Source: Alnus glutinosa
Taxonomy: Eukaryota; Streptophyta; Magnoliopsida; Fagales; Betulaceae
DNA: 64,000 nucleotides
NCBI RefSeq assembly: GCF_958979055.1
Contig: NC_084896.1
Span: 25,484,501-25,548,500 of the forward strand
Direction of reading: 5' to 3'
Made by a program: the position numbers and the translations under genes. The notes beneath the pieces are model-generated. The model saw nothing but the letters and a program-made list of their open reading frames with translations, searched no databases and was not told where the DNA came from. This document shows, piece by piece, positions 23,023 through 35,165 of the stretch (position 1 is its first letter; each line of letters starts with the position of its first letter).

Positions 23023-26000
23023 CTTCCCTCCACGAAAATCAACCCGGCCTTCCCCTCGTCTCTCCCGTTTTCACCCCTATGTCAAACTTGCCTCACTGTC
23101 ACTTACTCCAGCACCTTCTTTGCCCACGAGCACAACCTCTTCTCCAACAAGCACCACTTAGGCAGCTACCTCGCCATTGGTGGACCTCTCACCCTCCCCC
23201 CTTAAGCGCGTAAAGGGTTTGAGATAGATGATATTCCACTGGCATTACTGAAAAAAACTAAGGGGCGGCATTTATTCCCAGGGTTTATGTCCAATATTGA
23301 ACTGGCAGCCATTTCTCTGGCTTCGTTGAAGGATGGGGGCTCCTCACAGGGAACCTTTTGGTCTATTCAACCTCAGCACAATGAAGGACTCTCCTCTACT
23401 CCTACTTCAATCGCCCAAGCTTCTGTGCCACTTCAAGAGAGCTCCTCTCCTAATGATGATGCTCCAGCTTCTAGTCATGGTTCTGTTTCAGTATCTCCAA
23501 GGCCTCTTCGTAGGTTTTCCAGGGCAACTAGAGGTCTTGATGTGTTCTCTAGCATACAAGCTGCTCAGCAGTTTGATCCTAATTCTGCGCCTGCCCTAGA
23601 GCAGCAAGCTGATGTAGAGGGGGTGGACCAGGCGGGTCTACCTCCCCAACAATGAAACTCCTAGCATGGAATCGTAGAGGTCTGGCCCGAGCCTCTACAA
23701 TTTGCAGCTTACGGGCTAAGGTTGGGAAACATTCTCCTGATATTTTTACCTATCTAAGACAAAACTTCCTCCATTTGCTGCTTGTATTATATTGAATGGT
23801 TTGGGTTTTTTTTTTTTGATGGTCCATGCTCCTCCTCTTGGTTCCAAAGGAGGCCTTTTGTTAGCATGGAAACTTGGTGTTGATTTAGAGTGTTTTCAAA
23901 CTAATGCAAATACAATAAGTACTTGGTGTTACTCTGACCCCCCTAACCATCCGTGGATGCTTTCTTGTATATATGGTTTTCCTTATGCATTTAATAAACC
24001 TCAATTATAGGATAATATGTTGAAATTGGGTGAAAATTTTAATGGACCATGGCTTGTATTGGTGACTTTAATATAATCCTCTCATAGCAAGACAAGCTAG
24101 GGGTTTGCCGTATGCCTCTTCCTCTATGGATTTTTTTTCATGATTTTGTTAATTCTAATGGTATGGTTGATTTGGGGTTTATTAGGACTCCTTTCACTTG
24201 GTCTAATCATCGGGATGGACATAATCTTATTCTCCAACGTCTAGATCGTGGTATAGCTTCCTCCCAATGGGTCCATTTATTCCTGTCCTTTTCCATATTG
24301 CATCTCCCGGCATGGAGTTCAGATCACAACCCTCTTCTCCTTGACACTGCTCAATTTAAGAATTTTCTGTTACGACCATTTAAATTTGAGGAATTTTTGA
24401 CACACCATCCTGACTACTATTCCACGATTAATCTTGCATGGTCTACCAATTGTTTCGGCTCCCCGGGACATATTCTGAATCAGAAATTACGCTTTACAAA
24501 AGTGGCTCTCAAATCAAGGAATCGTCTTTCTTTTGGCAATATCCAACATCAACTTCATTCATTAACATCCTAGCTTGATGCTCTACAGCAGTCTAGTAAT
24601 TTGTCTAACTTTTATTCTCAAGAATAGGGTTTGCAGAAAGCAATTGATGATCTACTATGCAAAGAGGAAATTCTCTAGCGTTCCAAATCTAGGGAACAAT
24701 GGCTTACGTGCAAAGATCTTAATACGAAGTTCTTTCATCTTTCGACTCTTATCAAGCGTCGTTGGAACGCCATTGATTTCCTCAAATTATCAAGCGGTGC
24801 TTGGGTTTCCGATTGACAGACAATAGGAACCACACTATGTTCTCAATTTGCAAACCTCTTTGCCTCTTCCCATCCTAGCCTTCCGGATGAACTCCTCAAT
24901 CTCTTCGACAATACTATCTCCATGGAGGAGAATCTTTCCATTTGTTCCATGCCTTCTGAGCAGGAAATTCATGATTCAAATTTTAGTATTGGAGCAACAA
25001 AGGCTCTTGGTCTGGAAGGGTTCATAGGGGTTTTTTATTTTTTATTTTTTCAGAAATATTGGAACCTTGTAAAACCGGTGGTTCTCAGCTGCATTTGGAA
25101 TTTCTTCAATAAGAATCATCTTCTGAAAGAGCACAATCACACTTTCATTGCTTTAGTTCCCAAGCAAATGGGTCCTTCTATGGTTCATCATTTCCGGTCG
25201 ATCCGTCTCTGCAATATTATTTACAAGATTGTTTCCAAAATCTTGGCAAACAGACTCAAGGGCCTTCTGCATCACTTTATTTCGCCATATCAATAGGCTT
25301 TTGTTCCTTCTAGAATGATACAAGATAATTCTATTCTGGCCCATGAACCTTTCCACTCTTTCAAATCCAAGAAAGGTTGTGGGGGCCTTATGGCTGTGAA
25401 GATTGATATGAAAAAAGCATTTGATTGAATGGAATAGGATTTCTTATTAACCATAATGCTTAAATTGGGCTTTCACCCCACCTGGGTCAATTGGATAAGG
25501 ATCTGTGTTTCCACCACCTCTTTTTCGGTTCTGATTAATGGATCCCCTTTTGGGCTTTTCACTCCTACCCAAGGACTTTGTCAAGGTGATCCATTGTCTC
25601 CTTTCCTTTTTATTCTAGGTACCGAAGTTCTTTCCAGACTCTTTCAACAACAAGAATCCATTGGTCTTCTCAAAGGAATTTCAATTTCCAAATTTTGTTC
25701 GCCAATTAACCATCTTTGTTTGCGGATGATCTAATTATCTTTGCCAAGGCCACTTCCTCTGAGGCGATAGTGATCACATCCTGTCTCCATAAATACTGCA
25801 GTTGGTCAGGTCAAAAAGTTAATAATGAGAAATCTTCCATTCTCTTCAACAAGAACACCTCTCTTGCCAGTATCCTGAGAATTATTCTTTATCGTCTGAA
25901 GACCTTTGTCCCTTTTTACCTGGGGCTACCCCTGTTGTTTGGATCCTCTCGCAAGGCGGCTTTCCAACCATTGATTGATAAAGTTCTTTCAAAAATCACT

Positions 26001-27873
26001 GGATGGCAGGCAAAGACTCTATCTCAAGCTGGATGGACTGTTCTCATTAAATCTACGGCAATAGCAATCTCTACTTTTGCTATGAGTACTTTCCTCTTAC
26101 CATCTTCCCTGTGCAAGACTTTGGATTGACGTTTCAAAGATTTCTGGTTGGGGTTTCCCTTCAATAAATCTCGTAATTAATCTGAGTCTCAAATCTTGGG
26201 ATTCGATCTGTCTTCCCCGAAATCAAGGTGGCCTCGGTCTCAGGAAAATGCTCACCACAAATCTAGCTCTTATTACTAAACTCAGATGGAAATTCCTTCA
26301 TCCCAATTCCTTATGGGTTCAGCACTTGCAAAAAAAATACTTACATTATGGTTCTTTCTTTTGGGCTCCCTCTTCCCCTACGACTTCTTAGCTTTGGAGA
26401 GGCATCCAAAAATGCAAGCAATATCTGATTTCTGGTTCTTGTTTGAAGATCACTACAACTAGCTCTGAGCCCATTTGGTCTACAGCCTGGGTTCCTTCCC
26501 TCCTTTCTTATCGGCCTTCTCCAAGAAACCCCAATAGTAGGAACCTTCCATCCCTCTCTATCTTTTATCTCATTCTTCCAGGCACACGACAGTGGAACGA
26601 GCATCTTCTCTATGGCATATTTGATTTTTCCTCTACTTATGCGATTAGCCGTTTGCCTATTTCATAGGAGGTTGACTCAAGTTACCTATTGACCCCCTCT
26701 TGCTTTGGATGGTTCACCACCACCTCGGCATACCTTGCAATTCTGAATAATGACTTTATTGGTACCTCCCTCATATCCCCATCTTCTCTATGGAAGAATA
26801 TCTGGAAGTTACAACTCACAGACCGATTTAGACTTTTTCTTTGGAAAATAGCCTAGGATATTCTCCCAACGACCACGCAGCTACACACTATTATTCCTAC
26901 TTATAGACCTAATACTCTGTGCCCGCTTTGTAAGTCTGGACCTAACTCTACTCGGCATCTCTTCTTTCATTTTCATTTTGCGATAATTAATTAGCGTCTC
27001 TCGCCATGGCCGCTTGATTCTACAACTTTGGATTCCCCCAATTTACAAGACTGGATCAAAATTATTCTCTCCCCTGGAGCCAATCTGAATATCCCCAGTT
27101 CTGAACATCATCACTTTCAAGTCTTTGCTACGGTCACATGCGACCTGCTTTGGTTCCACCGTAATAAAGCATTCCATGATGGGCTTTCCTTTGATGTTCG
27201 TACTGTTGCCAAGCTCATTACAAAAAAATATCACTAGCATTGTGTTGCTTGGTCACATACGCTTGAACCCATTCCAGAAAAATGGATCTGGCCGCCCCTG
27301 AATTGGTATAAGATCAATTTTGATACTGCAATACAAGACTCCTTTTCTAGCCAAGCTACTATTTGTAGGACTCATAATGGACAATTGATCAAGATAGCTT
27401 CCCAAATACAGTCCAAATGCTCTCCTAATAAAGGCAAGGCTTTAGCTGCACAACTTGCTGTCTCTCTAGCTGCCTCGCTCCACCTCAATAGGTTCATCCT
27501 AGAAGGGGATTCTCAAGTTGTCATCCTTACTCTTCAATGCCCAACAATTGTTCAGGATTGGCGTATCACTGGCATCATTACCACCACATTAGACTCTATT
27601 CCTCCTAATTCTTCTTGGTCAGCACGGAAAGTCAATAGAAGTGCAAACTTCGGTGCCCATTATGTGGCACATTGGGCCGTAGCTAGATTTAGATCTAGCA
27701 GCATTCCCACTTTCTCTGGTTCCCATCCTTCGCCTATTCCTTTTGTCGGTGGCGCTGATCCCTTGCGCAACGTTGCTCTATATATGAATCCTCAATTGTA
27801 GTTTGATCCCAAAGCTTTTGGCTTTGGTTGGTTTTGTAACGTATCTATAAAAAAATAAAAATAAATAAATAAA

Positions 27874-28480
27874 AAAAGGTTTTAGGATGATTTTTTTAGT
27901 TATATACATATTATTTCGAAACAAACGGGATTTTAAAGTTGTTTATAACACATGAAAGGTTCATGAAGATGAATTTTCCTGCATGCATGCTTGAAACTTA
28001 GATGCATTTGAAAGGGTCATACGCGTAATTGACTGAAATTGGTAGATATTAAACATTCGTCTCTTTCCTTTATTATGATTTATGCATGCGGTGCGTTTTC
28101 ATTGGCAGAAAGGTTTACGTACAATCAATTAATCCATTATGGCCGGGGACCATAATTGAAGAAGCAAGCATCACGTACGCTTCCATTCCGCGGAAAGTCA
28201 GTCAATTAAGGGCTAACTGTCAATTAAGTCAGTCAATTCGTCTCTTTCCTTCATTATGCATGTGGTGCCTTTTCATTGGCCGGGGGTCATAATTGACTAA
28301 GCAAGCATCACGTACGCTTCCAATATTCCGCGGGTTGGTCTATTCAGTGGAAAAATTAATTTGAAGCAGAAAGTCAGTCAAGGGCTAACTGTCATATGAA
28401 GGTTTCACGAAGATTCCATGCATCCTTGGTTTTCTTTGTAGGGACCAGGGAAAAGTGCACGTGCAAATTCTTCCTTTTTA
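27874..28480 (+). repeat. Upstream (promoter) block of class-beta copy, with internal partial duplication
   Basis: The sequence matches 35860-36330, 43130-43750 and 56410-56830, the regions before other beta copies. It includes CGTCTCTTTCC, GTTTTCATTGGC and GGCCGGGG-CATAATTGA blocks. Here the part around 28060-28210 is repeated in shortened form at 28230-28330. No coding potential is seen. Confidence 0.75.
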
Positions 28481-28484
28481 CGAA

Positions 28485-28641
28485 AGAGTGATGATACGGA
28501 TACTGTATTTATTTAATAATCATTTTATACCGTTGATTTGTTAAGCTCGATTAATTATTATTATTTAAAAAAAATTAAAGAATTAGTTGAAACTATTGTG
28601 TCAGTATTATAAAATAAAAATATGGTATATATTGTTACTCA
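28485..28641. mobile_element. Probable MITE
   Basis: About 157 bp with imperfect inverted ends: AGAGTGATGATACGGATACT at the left, and the reverse complement of a GAGTAACAATATATACCATA-like end at the right. The matching upstream blocks at 36330 and 56824 lack it. Superfamily and target duplication are not clear. Confidence 0.45.
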
Positions 28642-29066
28642 AAAAGTAAAATAAAAGAGTATATAGGCCGTGATAATTGTGGAGATTCAAAATCTCTCCC
28701 TCTTCGACACTCTCTCCAGAGAAAACACCCAAGAAATTTGTGGTTTCCTTCAACATATCCATTGGATAATTTTGCTAATATTATTCGGTTGATTTTGGGG
28801 ATTTTGCTAATAATGGTGAAAAAAATGGAATAAAAAATACCAAAAAATAATATTTTTAAAAACAAGTAGAGAATGAAAAAAAAAAAAAAAAATCGATCTA
28901 TTTAAATTTGTGTTGAAAAAAGAGTAGGTAAAACAAAAAAGAGAACTTTTTGAAGTTTATATTCATTATTTCCCACACCTAAGATCATTACCAGAAACTT
29001 GTATGCAGCTGTGAAAGCTATATATACGCGAAGAAAAAAAAAAAAAAAAAATCCTCTATCTAACAA
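28642..29066 (+). promoter_or_regulatory. 5' region of the 29067 beta copy, with core motif at 29005-29026
   Basis: This stretch has no coding sequence. Its right end carries GCAGCTGTGAAAGCTATATA (29005 on), the motif shared with the other beta promoters, ending in TATATATA about 45 bp before the ATG. A long A tract follows at about 29035-29051. Confidence 0.55.
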
Positions 29067-31659
29067 ATGGCAGGAAAAATGAGTTATGCACTCATGGTCC
29101 TTCTTGCTGTTGATTTTGTCGTTATATTCTGTCTAGCTTTTATTAGTAGAACTACTTCTGATTATGGTAATCACTGTTTTCCTTCTTCTTGGGGTGATAT
29201 CCATAACATAAGCTATCCGTTTAGCTTAAAAGGTGATCCAAAATACTGCGGCGAACGAAAGTACACCCTGTCATGTGAGAACAACCATACAATGTTATAC
29301 TTGCATGTATGCCGGAAAATACTACGTACGGCAAATCAATTACGACAACTATACAATCCGAGTGGTAGACTCTAGTATTGATCAGGTATTATCAATCCCC
29401 CCTCGATATTTTCTAAGCATGAATAATTTCAGTTATGGGGATCCATATAGCACATATCAAAAAAAGTCGTCATCGAGTTTTTCCGAAGTACTATCAAGGA
29501 GTGGGGTTTTCGTGATGTGTGAAAATCCGGTGAATTCTCCATTCTATTTGGAGACTTCTACTTGCTTTGGTAATGGATCAGAGTATTTGTCCAACTCTTC
29601 CAAAAGGTATAGATATGTTAAAGTCGGCAGAACGAATGCATCGGACGTGGAGGACTCGTGCCAAGTAGAACGAATGTTTCTGACATCGTTTCCAGCAAAT
29701 ATTGATGCCCCAAATATTTCTTGTTCAGACGCCCGCAATGAATTGTTATATGGTTTTGAGCTGTCATGGCTCCAATACGGATACTCCGAAAAAGAATGCT
29801 ACTTGGATAAGGCCAATCGTGTTTTTTGCCAACCGGCACCTTCATTCAGTTTTGGTGAGAATTGCTACTTGGATGAGGCGACTCATGTTCGTTGCGACCC
29901 TGTCGATTACAGTTTTGGTGAGTAAAGACATAATAATAGTTTTAACTAATCTCAAATTAAATATCCTAATTAAAGGTTATCAAAAGAATTTATTTCCTTT
30001 TGCGCATTTATTTTCTGTCTGAAATCTTAGATTTCTCACTCTCACTAAAGGTTTGTTGTATTTTCGAGTCGTAAATCTTTCTGGTTTTGTTTCAAACCTT
30101 TCTATTGTCCCAATAAGTTGTTTTCAAATTATTTATGTTCTCATTACTTACTAATTAATTGATCTTTTTTTTTTACCCGTTGCAGCCTTTTCCTGGGTAG
30201 GACTTATTATTGGTAAGAACTTTTCTCTCTCCATTGATATTTGCTAATTGTTTCTTTTTTTTTTCTTTTTTTTTTTTCATAGATCATTCCTTAGAAATAT
30301 GTGAAACATGACAATAGTTTGAACTTGGAGACAAGATGAATATACTTATGACATTTATTTGAAAAAGACAACGAATACGTACCGTGATTAATACACGGAT
30401 TTAGGAAGCTAGGTGATTAATTGGAAGTTGCATGTAAATATTTTTTCAACTAAAAGAACTATGCTTACACCAATATTGCAGCAATAAGTTTGTTTTGTTC
30501 TAATTAGTGTTTGGATGTTCCTGCTCAGGAGGACAGCATGCGGTAATAACTGTATTAGGGTCTCTATGGGTGATTGCGTTTTTAATATATAAATGGCATA
30601 GAAGGCATTTATCTATATATGATGCTGTTGAAGAATTTCTACAAACGCACAACAACCTCATGCCAATAAGGTACTCGTACTCAGAAATTAAGAAGATGAC
30701 TAAAAGTTTCAAGGACAAATTAGGTGAAGGAGGTTATGGCACTGTATATAAAGGAACGCTTCGAAGTGGCCGTTTTGTAGCTATAAAGATGTTAGGTAAA
30801 TCTAAAGCTAATGGACAAGATTTTATAAATGAAGTTGCAACCATTGGAAGGATTCACCATGTTAATATAGTGCAACTTATTGGTTTTTGCGTTCAAGGGT
30901 CAAACCGGGCTCTTATATATGAATTCATGCCTAAAGAGTCTTTGAATAAGTACATTTTTTTCGCCAGAAGAAAATGTCGTCCTAAGCAACAAGAAAATAT
31001 ATGATATTGCTATAGGAGTTGCTCGTGGGATTGAATATTTACATCGAGGATGTGACATGCAAATTTTGCATTTTGATATCAAGCCTCATAACATTCTTCT
31101 CGATGAGAATTTTATTCCTAAGGTGTCTGACTTTGGCCTTGCAAAACTGTATCCAGTAGATAATAACATTGTTTCTTTAACTACAGCAAGAGGGACATTA
31201 GGATATATGGCTCCTGAATTATTCTACAAAAACATTGGAGGCGTCTCCTACAAATCTGATGTATATAGTTTCGGAATGTTATTGATGGAAATGGCGAGTA
31301 GAAGAAAGAACGTAAATGCATTTGTAGAGCATTCAAGCCAAATTTACTTTCCTACTTGGGTTTGTGACCAATTGCATAATGGAAAGGACATAAAAATAGA
31401 AGATGCCACGGAGGAGGAAAAGAAAATGATTACGAAGATGATCATAGTTGCATTATGGTGCATACAGATGAAGCCTTGTGATCGCCCTTCAATGAACAAT
31501 GTCGTAGAAATGCTTGAAGGAGATGTTGAATGCCTACGAATGCCTCCCATGCCTACCCTATCATCATTAGAGAGACCCATAATGGATGCTAGAGAATATT
31601 CGAATCAAAGTTGCTCGTCAGTTCAATCAGATGAATCAAATCAATTAGCTCAATTTTAA
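29067..31659 (+). pseudogene. Class-beta LRK10L-type receptor kinase, full-length plan but frameshifted
   Basis: Exon 1 is 29067-29917, exon 2 30186-30212 and exon 3 30529-31659, with good GT/AG sites. Compared with the intact beta gene it lacks the 24-bp exon. In exchange its exon 1 ends with two CYLD(K/E)A-type cysteine modules instead of one. Signal peptide, GUB_WAK-like domain, membrane span ([10 protein letters not shown]), nucleotide loop GEGGYG, helix-C glutamate, [11 protein letters not shown] and the APE-equivalent PEL are all present. Two lesions break it: a 4-base insertion near 29308 in the ectodomain and one extra T in a T run near 30959 in the kinase. Both are short, so this is a recent pseudogene or, for the T run, could be an assembly error. 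It ends in the same ...LAQF tail as the decayed copy at 58130. Confidence 0.9.
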
Positions 31660-32090
31660 ATGCAAAGTAATTGATATGCATGTCAGTCTAGCGAGTAGTT
31701 AGTTTTCTCATGCGTATTTGATAGCACAAAGATGCTTGATATTTATATATAGTAAATTAGAGTTCATTTGATTCATGATAACTCTTCTTATTATATTATT
31801 TATTTGTATTCTGAATCTATTTCCTCATGCTTAATCATTGAATAGAGTTTCAGTTTGAGAAGTTATGGTGCTATTCCTCTTTATCCACTAGTTATCGTTT
31901 AATTTTTGATTTTTGGTATATTGGATTACACTAATCCTTGACACTTAGGGATAATCACAGTCACAATTGATAAATTTATATTTTTGAATGTGGAACACAA
32001 CGAACATTTAAAGCAACTATTTTTTGAAAGCTTTGGAAGAATACAATGATACAACAATGGTTGGAGGTTTGAAGTCACCCTAGGTTTTGG
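31660..32090 (+). repeat. 3' flank block a after beta copy
   Basis: It matches 421-660, 17760-18140, 50905-51230 and 58131-58520. No gene seen. Confidence 0.75.
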
Positions 32091-32410
32091 GTTTCATATA
32101 TGTATACGTTGGATGTGCTTTGATTGATATGTAAGGGGAAATGGATCGAGATGTAAATTTAGTGTATAAGGTGCTTGAGAAAATGCCTGAGAAGAATGTG
32201 GTTAGTTGGACTTTGATGATAATTAGGTTCACACAATTATGTTACCCATAAGAGGTCATAAATTTTGGTCTTGGCGTATGGTTTTGAGGGGGTTTACATT
32301 AAGTGGAGTTTTATTAGCCAGCTCAGAGTTAGAATTATTGTCGGTTGGGTGGCCATTTCATTCTTCAGTTACAATGATGGGATTGGCTTTAATGCAATTT
32401 GTGCTTAATG
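32091..32410 (+). pseudogene. PPR-protein gene fragment
   Basis: Translated pieces read VLEKMPEKNVVSWTLMI and, in a shifted frame, FTLSGVLLASSELELLSVG and GLAL. These match consecutive pentatricopeptide repeats of plant organelle RNA-binding proteins (residues of the 'MPE(R/K)NVVSWT...M' and 'FT(L/F)SGVL.AC..L..L..G...H' types; EMB2261-like proteins are the closest I recall). Frames are broken and only about two or three repeats survive. The fragment recurs after the beta copies at 37188-37400 and 58560-58930, so it was captured into the duplicated unit. Confidence 0.75.
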
Positions 32411-32542
32411 GACATGCATGCAAAGTTCAAAGTTCTGCTAATCATCTAACCTACCCATTAACGTATACTAGTAATTTTGTTTTCAAAAATTTAGAAATTT
32501 GTGATGTTATCGATGAAATGGTCAATTCTAAGAGTCATTCGT

Positions 32543-32862
32543 AAGCATTCAACATCTCCATAATTCAAACATTTTCACAACTTTGTTCATTGAAGAGCGC
32601 TAGCCATCACTAGACTTCTTTTGTATGTACCATAATGCCACTATGACCATCTGCTTCACTGTTTTCTTTCCTCCTCCATGGCGTCTTCCATTTCTATGTC
32701 CTTTCCATTGTGCAAATGGCCTGGTCATAAACCCAAGTAGAAAAATAAATTTGGCTTGAACGATCTGAAGATGCATTTAAGTTCTTTCTTCTTCCCGTTA
32801 TTTCCATAAATAAGATTAATTTAAAACTTTAAACAAAAGATTTGTAGGAGACGCATCTGTTA
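32543..32862 (-). pseudogene. Inverted class-beta kinase fragment
   Basis: The minus strand matches the C-lobe of the beta kinase, from the [16 protein letters not shown] region to the EMLEGDVE region. It is in opposite orientation to the neighbouring beta copies and has several indels. It always follows the PPR scrap (also at 37467-37795 and 58978-59283). Confidence 0.8.
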
Positions 32863-34385
32863 AAATATTGATTTAATGATTAAATTTAAGGAAAAATATA
32901 AAAAAGTCTCCTTGAATTAACAGCCGATTTTAGAATAACTCTCTGAATTTTTAAGTGTACTAATGTGACCCATAAAATTATAAAGTGTGCCAAAAAAAAC
33001 CATTTTTTTTGAAATATTCCTAAAATATTTCCTGTATTTCGCTCCAGTGCTACAATGGGGCCAATTACCCCATGGTTTATTCATGATCACATGCAAAATA
33101 ATTGACACATGATCATGGGCCCATGCATGTGGAAATATTTAATAGCAATTTGCATGTGCATGGAGGACTCGAAGCGACGAGTCTTGTATTGAGAGATCAA
33201 TTTCATTTATTTTTCATGGTCTACCTATATACCTTTCTTGGATTTATTGTAGTCAGTCAAGAAAAAGTTCCAAACCCACTGTTACGTCTCCCCTTTATTT
33301 AATTCTCATGGTCTACCTTTCTTGGATTTATTCTTAGCCACTCAAGAAAAGCTTGGGATTTATTTCTCATGGGCCCGCTTTGAAGCGTGGATTCTTTGGA
33401 TTGAGATAAACTTCCAAAGATTCTTGACTCTTGAGCAACACCCATATCATCCACCGTAAGTACGTACTATTAGACCCACATGACAGAGAAGGTTGATGAA
33501 AGAATAAAGCAGGTGGTAGCCGGACAATATGGTGGACAAGTTCTATATGTTTTGCGAAGTGTTGTCTTTCTCTTTATAGTCATTTTAAAATTAATATGGC
33601 TTTTAAAATTATAATTTAATCAAAATTTAATAGTAATTTATTATATACTTGATGGTGATTTTAAAATTCACATCAATTTCAAAATGATTCAAGGAAGACC
33701 CATTTTGGATAATTAAGGATCCCTGACCTACAATTTCTAAAAAATTATAGATTATCAAATTAAGTAAATTCGGCCTGTTTCTTAAAATGAATGGCGTGAA
33801 AAATATTGCAAATTAAAAATGTGACATATTACCTATGAGAATTGAGTATATTTCCATCATATTCTTGCACTTTATATTGTTAAAAAGAGTTTAACAAAAA
33901 ACTATCTTTTGGTTTACTAGAAAAGAAGTGTCTCTTCAAAAGTGAAGAAAAACTATTTTTAAATGATTTATTTGTTTATTTATTGATTCCTTAGTAACAT
34001 ACTACATTTTTAATAAATAGCATTTTTTAAGCCATTTGATATAAATAATAGTCTCAATTTACATAATTTAAGAATCTACAATTTCAAAACAAACGTAACT
34101 CTTTTTAGCATTACTCTTGTAACGCTAGAGCAAAATACAAGAGAAAGAACCTTTGTTAGGTAAGCCGTCAGTTCAGTAGTGGACTATTAATTGCTTCTCC
34201 CACTAAATTTTGACCCGTACTTTTGGAGTAATTCTAACTATGAGGAAGACCAGAGTTTTCTTTGTGACATCTCAAATGTCATGTAGTTTTTAAAATCATC
34301 ATTATATCAAAATTTAATAATTATTATTTCAAATTTAATGGTGATTTTAAAAGTCACATGACATTTGAGAATAACATAAAATTAA
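32863..34385. other. Intergenic spacer, shared with other units
   Basis: No gene. The sections 32880-33560 and 33560-33790 match 37800-38720 and 59290-60130, the spacers between an inverted kinase scrap and an alpha 3' end. Here no alpha copy follows. From 33790 to 34385 the sequence is AT-rich and unrecognised. Confidence 0.6.
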
Positions 34386-34567
34386 GGGGAGTGATTCTTG
34401 CACTTACAGTGCACAACAGGTGCACAACACCAAGACACAATGCAGTGGGGCTTAATGTGTAGGCCCTACTTTATTGTGTCTTGCTGTTGTACACTTGTTG
34501 TCCCACTCCATTGTGTCTTAGTGTTCTGCACTTGTTGTGTACTGTAAGTATTTCTATCATTTTCCCC
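34386..34567. mobile_element. Hairpin MITE (Tourist/PIF-Harbinger-like)
   Basis: A 182-bp element with long imperfect inverted arms of about 58 bp (GGGGAGTGATTCTTGCACTT at the left and the reverse complement of AAGTATTTCTATCATTTTCC at the right). It is flanked by TAA on both sides (34383-34385 and 34568-34570), the 3-bp duplication usual for PIF/Harbinger elements. No coding capacity. Confidence 0.75.
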
Positions 34568-34570
34568 TAA

Positions 34571-34858
34571 GATTAATGATTTTAGTCCTCCTTATAGCAA
34601 TACCCCTACTTTTATCTAAGGTAATTAGCATTTGTGTCGAGCCAATGCACATGTAGCCATGTGGCCCATGTGGGCCTGATCGATTTTTGAGGGCCGCAAA
34701 GTCTTCAACTCAATGTACGAGCTGGATTCAAGCCCAAGGAATATGGGATTGTTCCGAGAATGGAACATTAATATTCATGATTGGTTGATTTTTTGGGCTG
34801 ATCAGGCCCGTTCATGGTAATGGACTAATAAAGATCTTGGGAAACTTGCTGCAAAGAT
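34571..34858 (+). repeat. Block d (unit flank)
   Basis: It matches 42070-42290 and 55490-55730 (CCAATGCACATGTAGCCATG and following). No gene. Confidence 0.65.
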
Positions 34859-35165
34859 CGGGGTTGTTTGTCAAGGAACAATACATTACAGTACTGTTCA
34901 TGTACTTTATTTTTTTTCATTTTTTTATACTTTTCATTACTAATCAACATAAAAACATTCCCACTTTTTTCACTTTTTTATATCACATCAATAATTTTTT
35001 ATTACTATTCAAATAAAAAAATTCACTACAATACAAAACTTTTTCAATTTTTTATACAAATTCTTTTTATTTTATATCACATCATCACTTTTTACTAATT
35101 TCAAAAGCTAACAACCCACTACTCTGTTCTGTTCTGTTCTGTAATGTCACTTGCCAAACAAGCCC
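34859..35165. mobile_element. Tourist/PIF-Harbinger-like MITE
   Basis: A 307-bp AT-rich insert absent from the matching block at 55730. Termini are GGGGTTGTTTGTCAAG and, inverted, GGGCTTGTTTGGCAAG, with GAT repeated on both sides. It is related, in opposite orientation, to the element at 48534-48806, sharing runs such as TTATTGATGTGATATAA. (CTGTT)n-like units lie near its right end. Confidence 0.7.

Larger units (their letters stand above)
22084..27873 (+). mobile_element. L1-type LINE with RNase H, near full length but broken (LINE B)
   Basis: On the plus strand, in order: a proline-rich ORF1-like region (22090 to about 23650), endonuclease (about 23652-24570, starting MKLLAWNRRGL), reverse transcriptase (about 24900-26130, with KALGLEGF, FRSIRLCNIIYK, GLCQGDPLSPFLF and FADDLIIFAK), a zinc-binding region (about 26680-27000), RNase H (about 27290-27700, with LEGDSQVVI) and an A-rich tail at about 27849-27873. 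Several frameshifts and stops break ORF2 (near 24010, 24575, 24830, 25295, 25725 and 26130), so it cannot move by itself. It joins beta upstream-block sequence directly at 27874. A target duplication was not found because LINE A lies against its 5' side. The two LINEs are clearly different families. Confidence 0.88.

Noticed and set aside
19500-27873. A single LINE with a twin-primed 5' inversion
   Set aside because: Both halves carry endonuclease and reverse transcriptase of clearly different sequence, so they are two elements.
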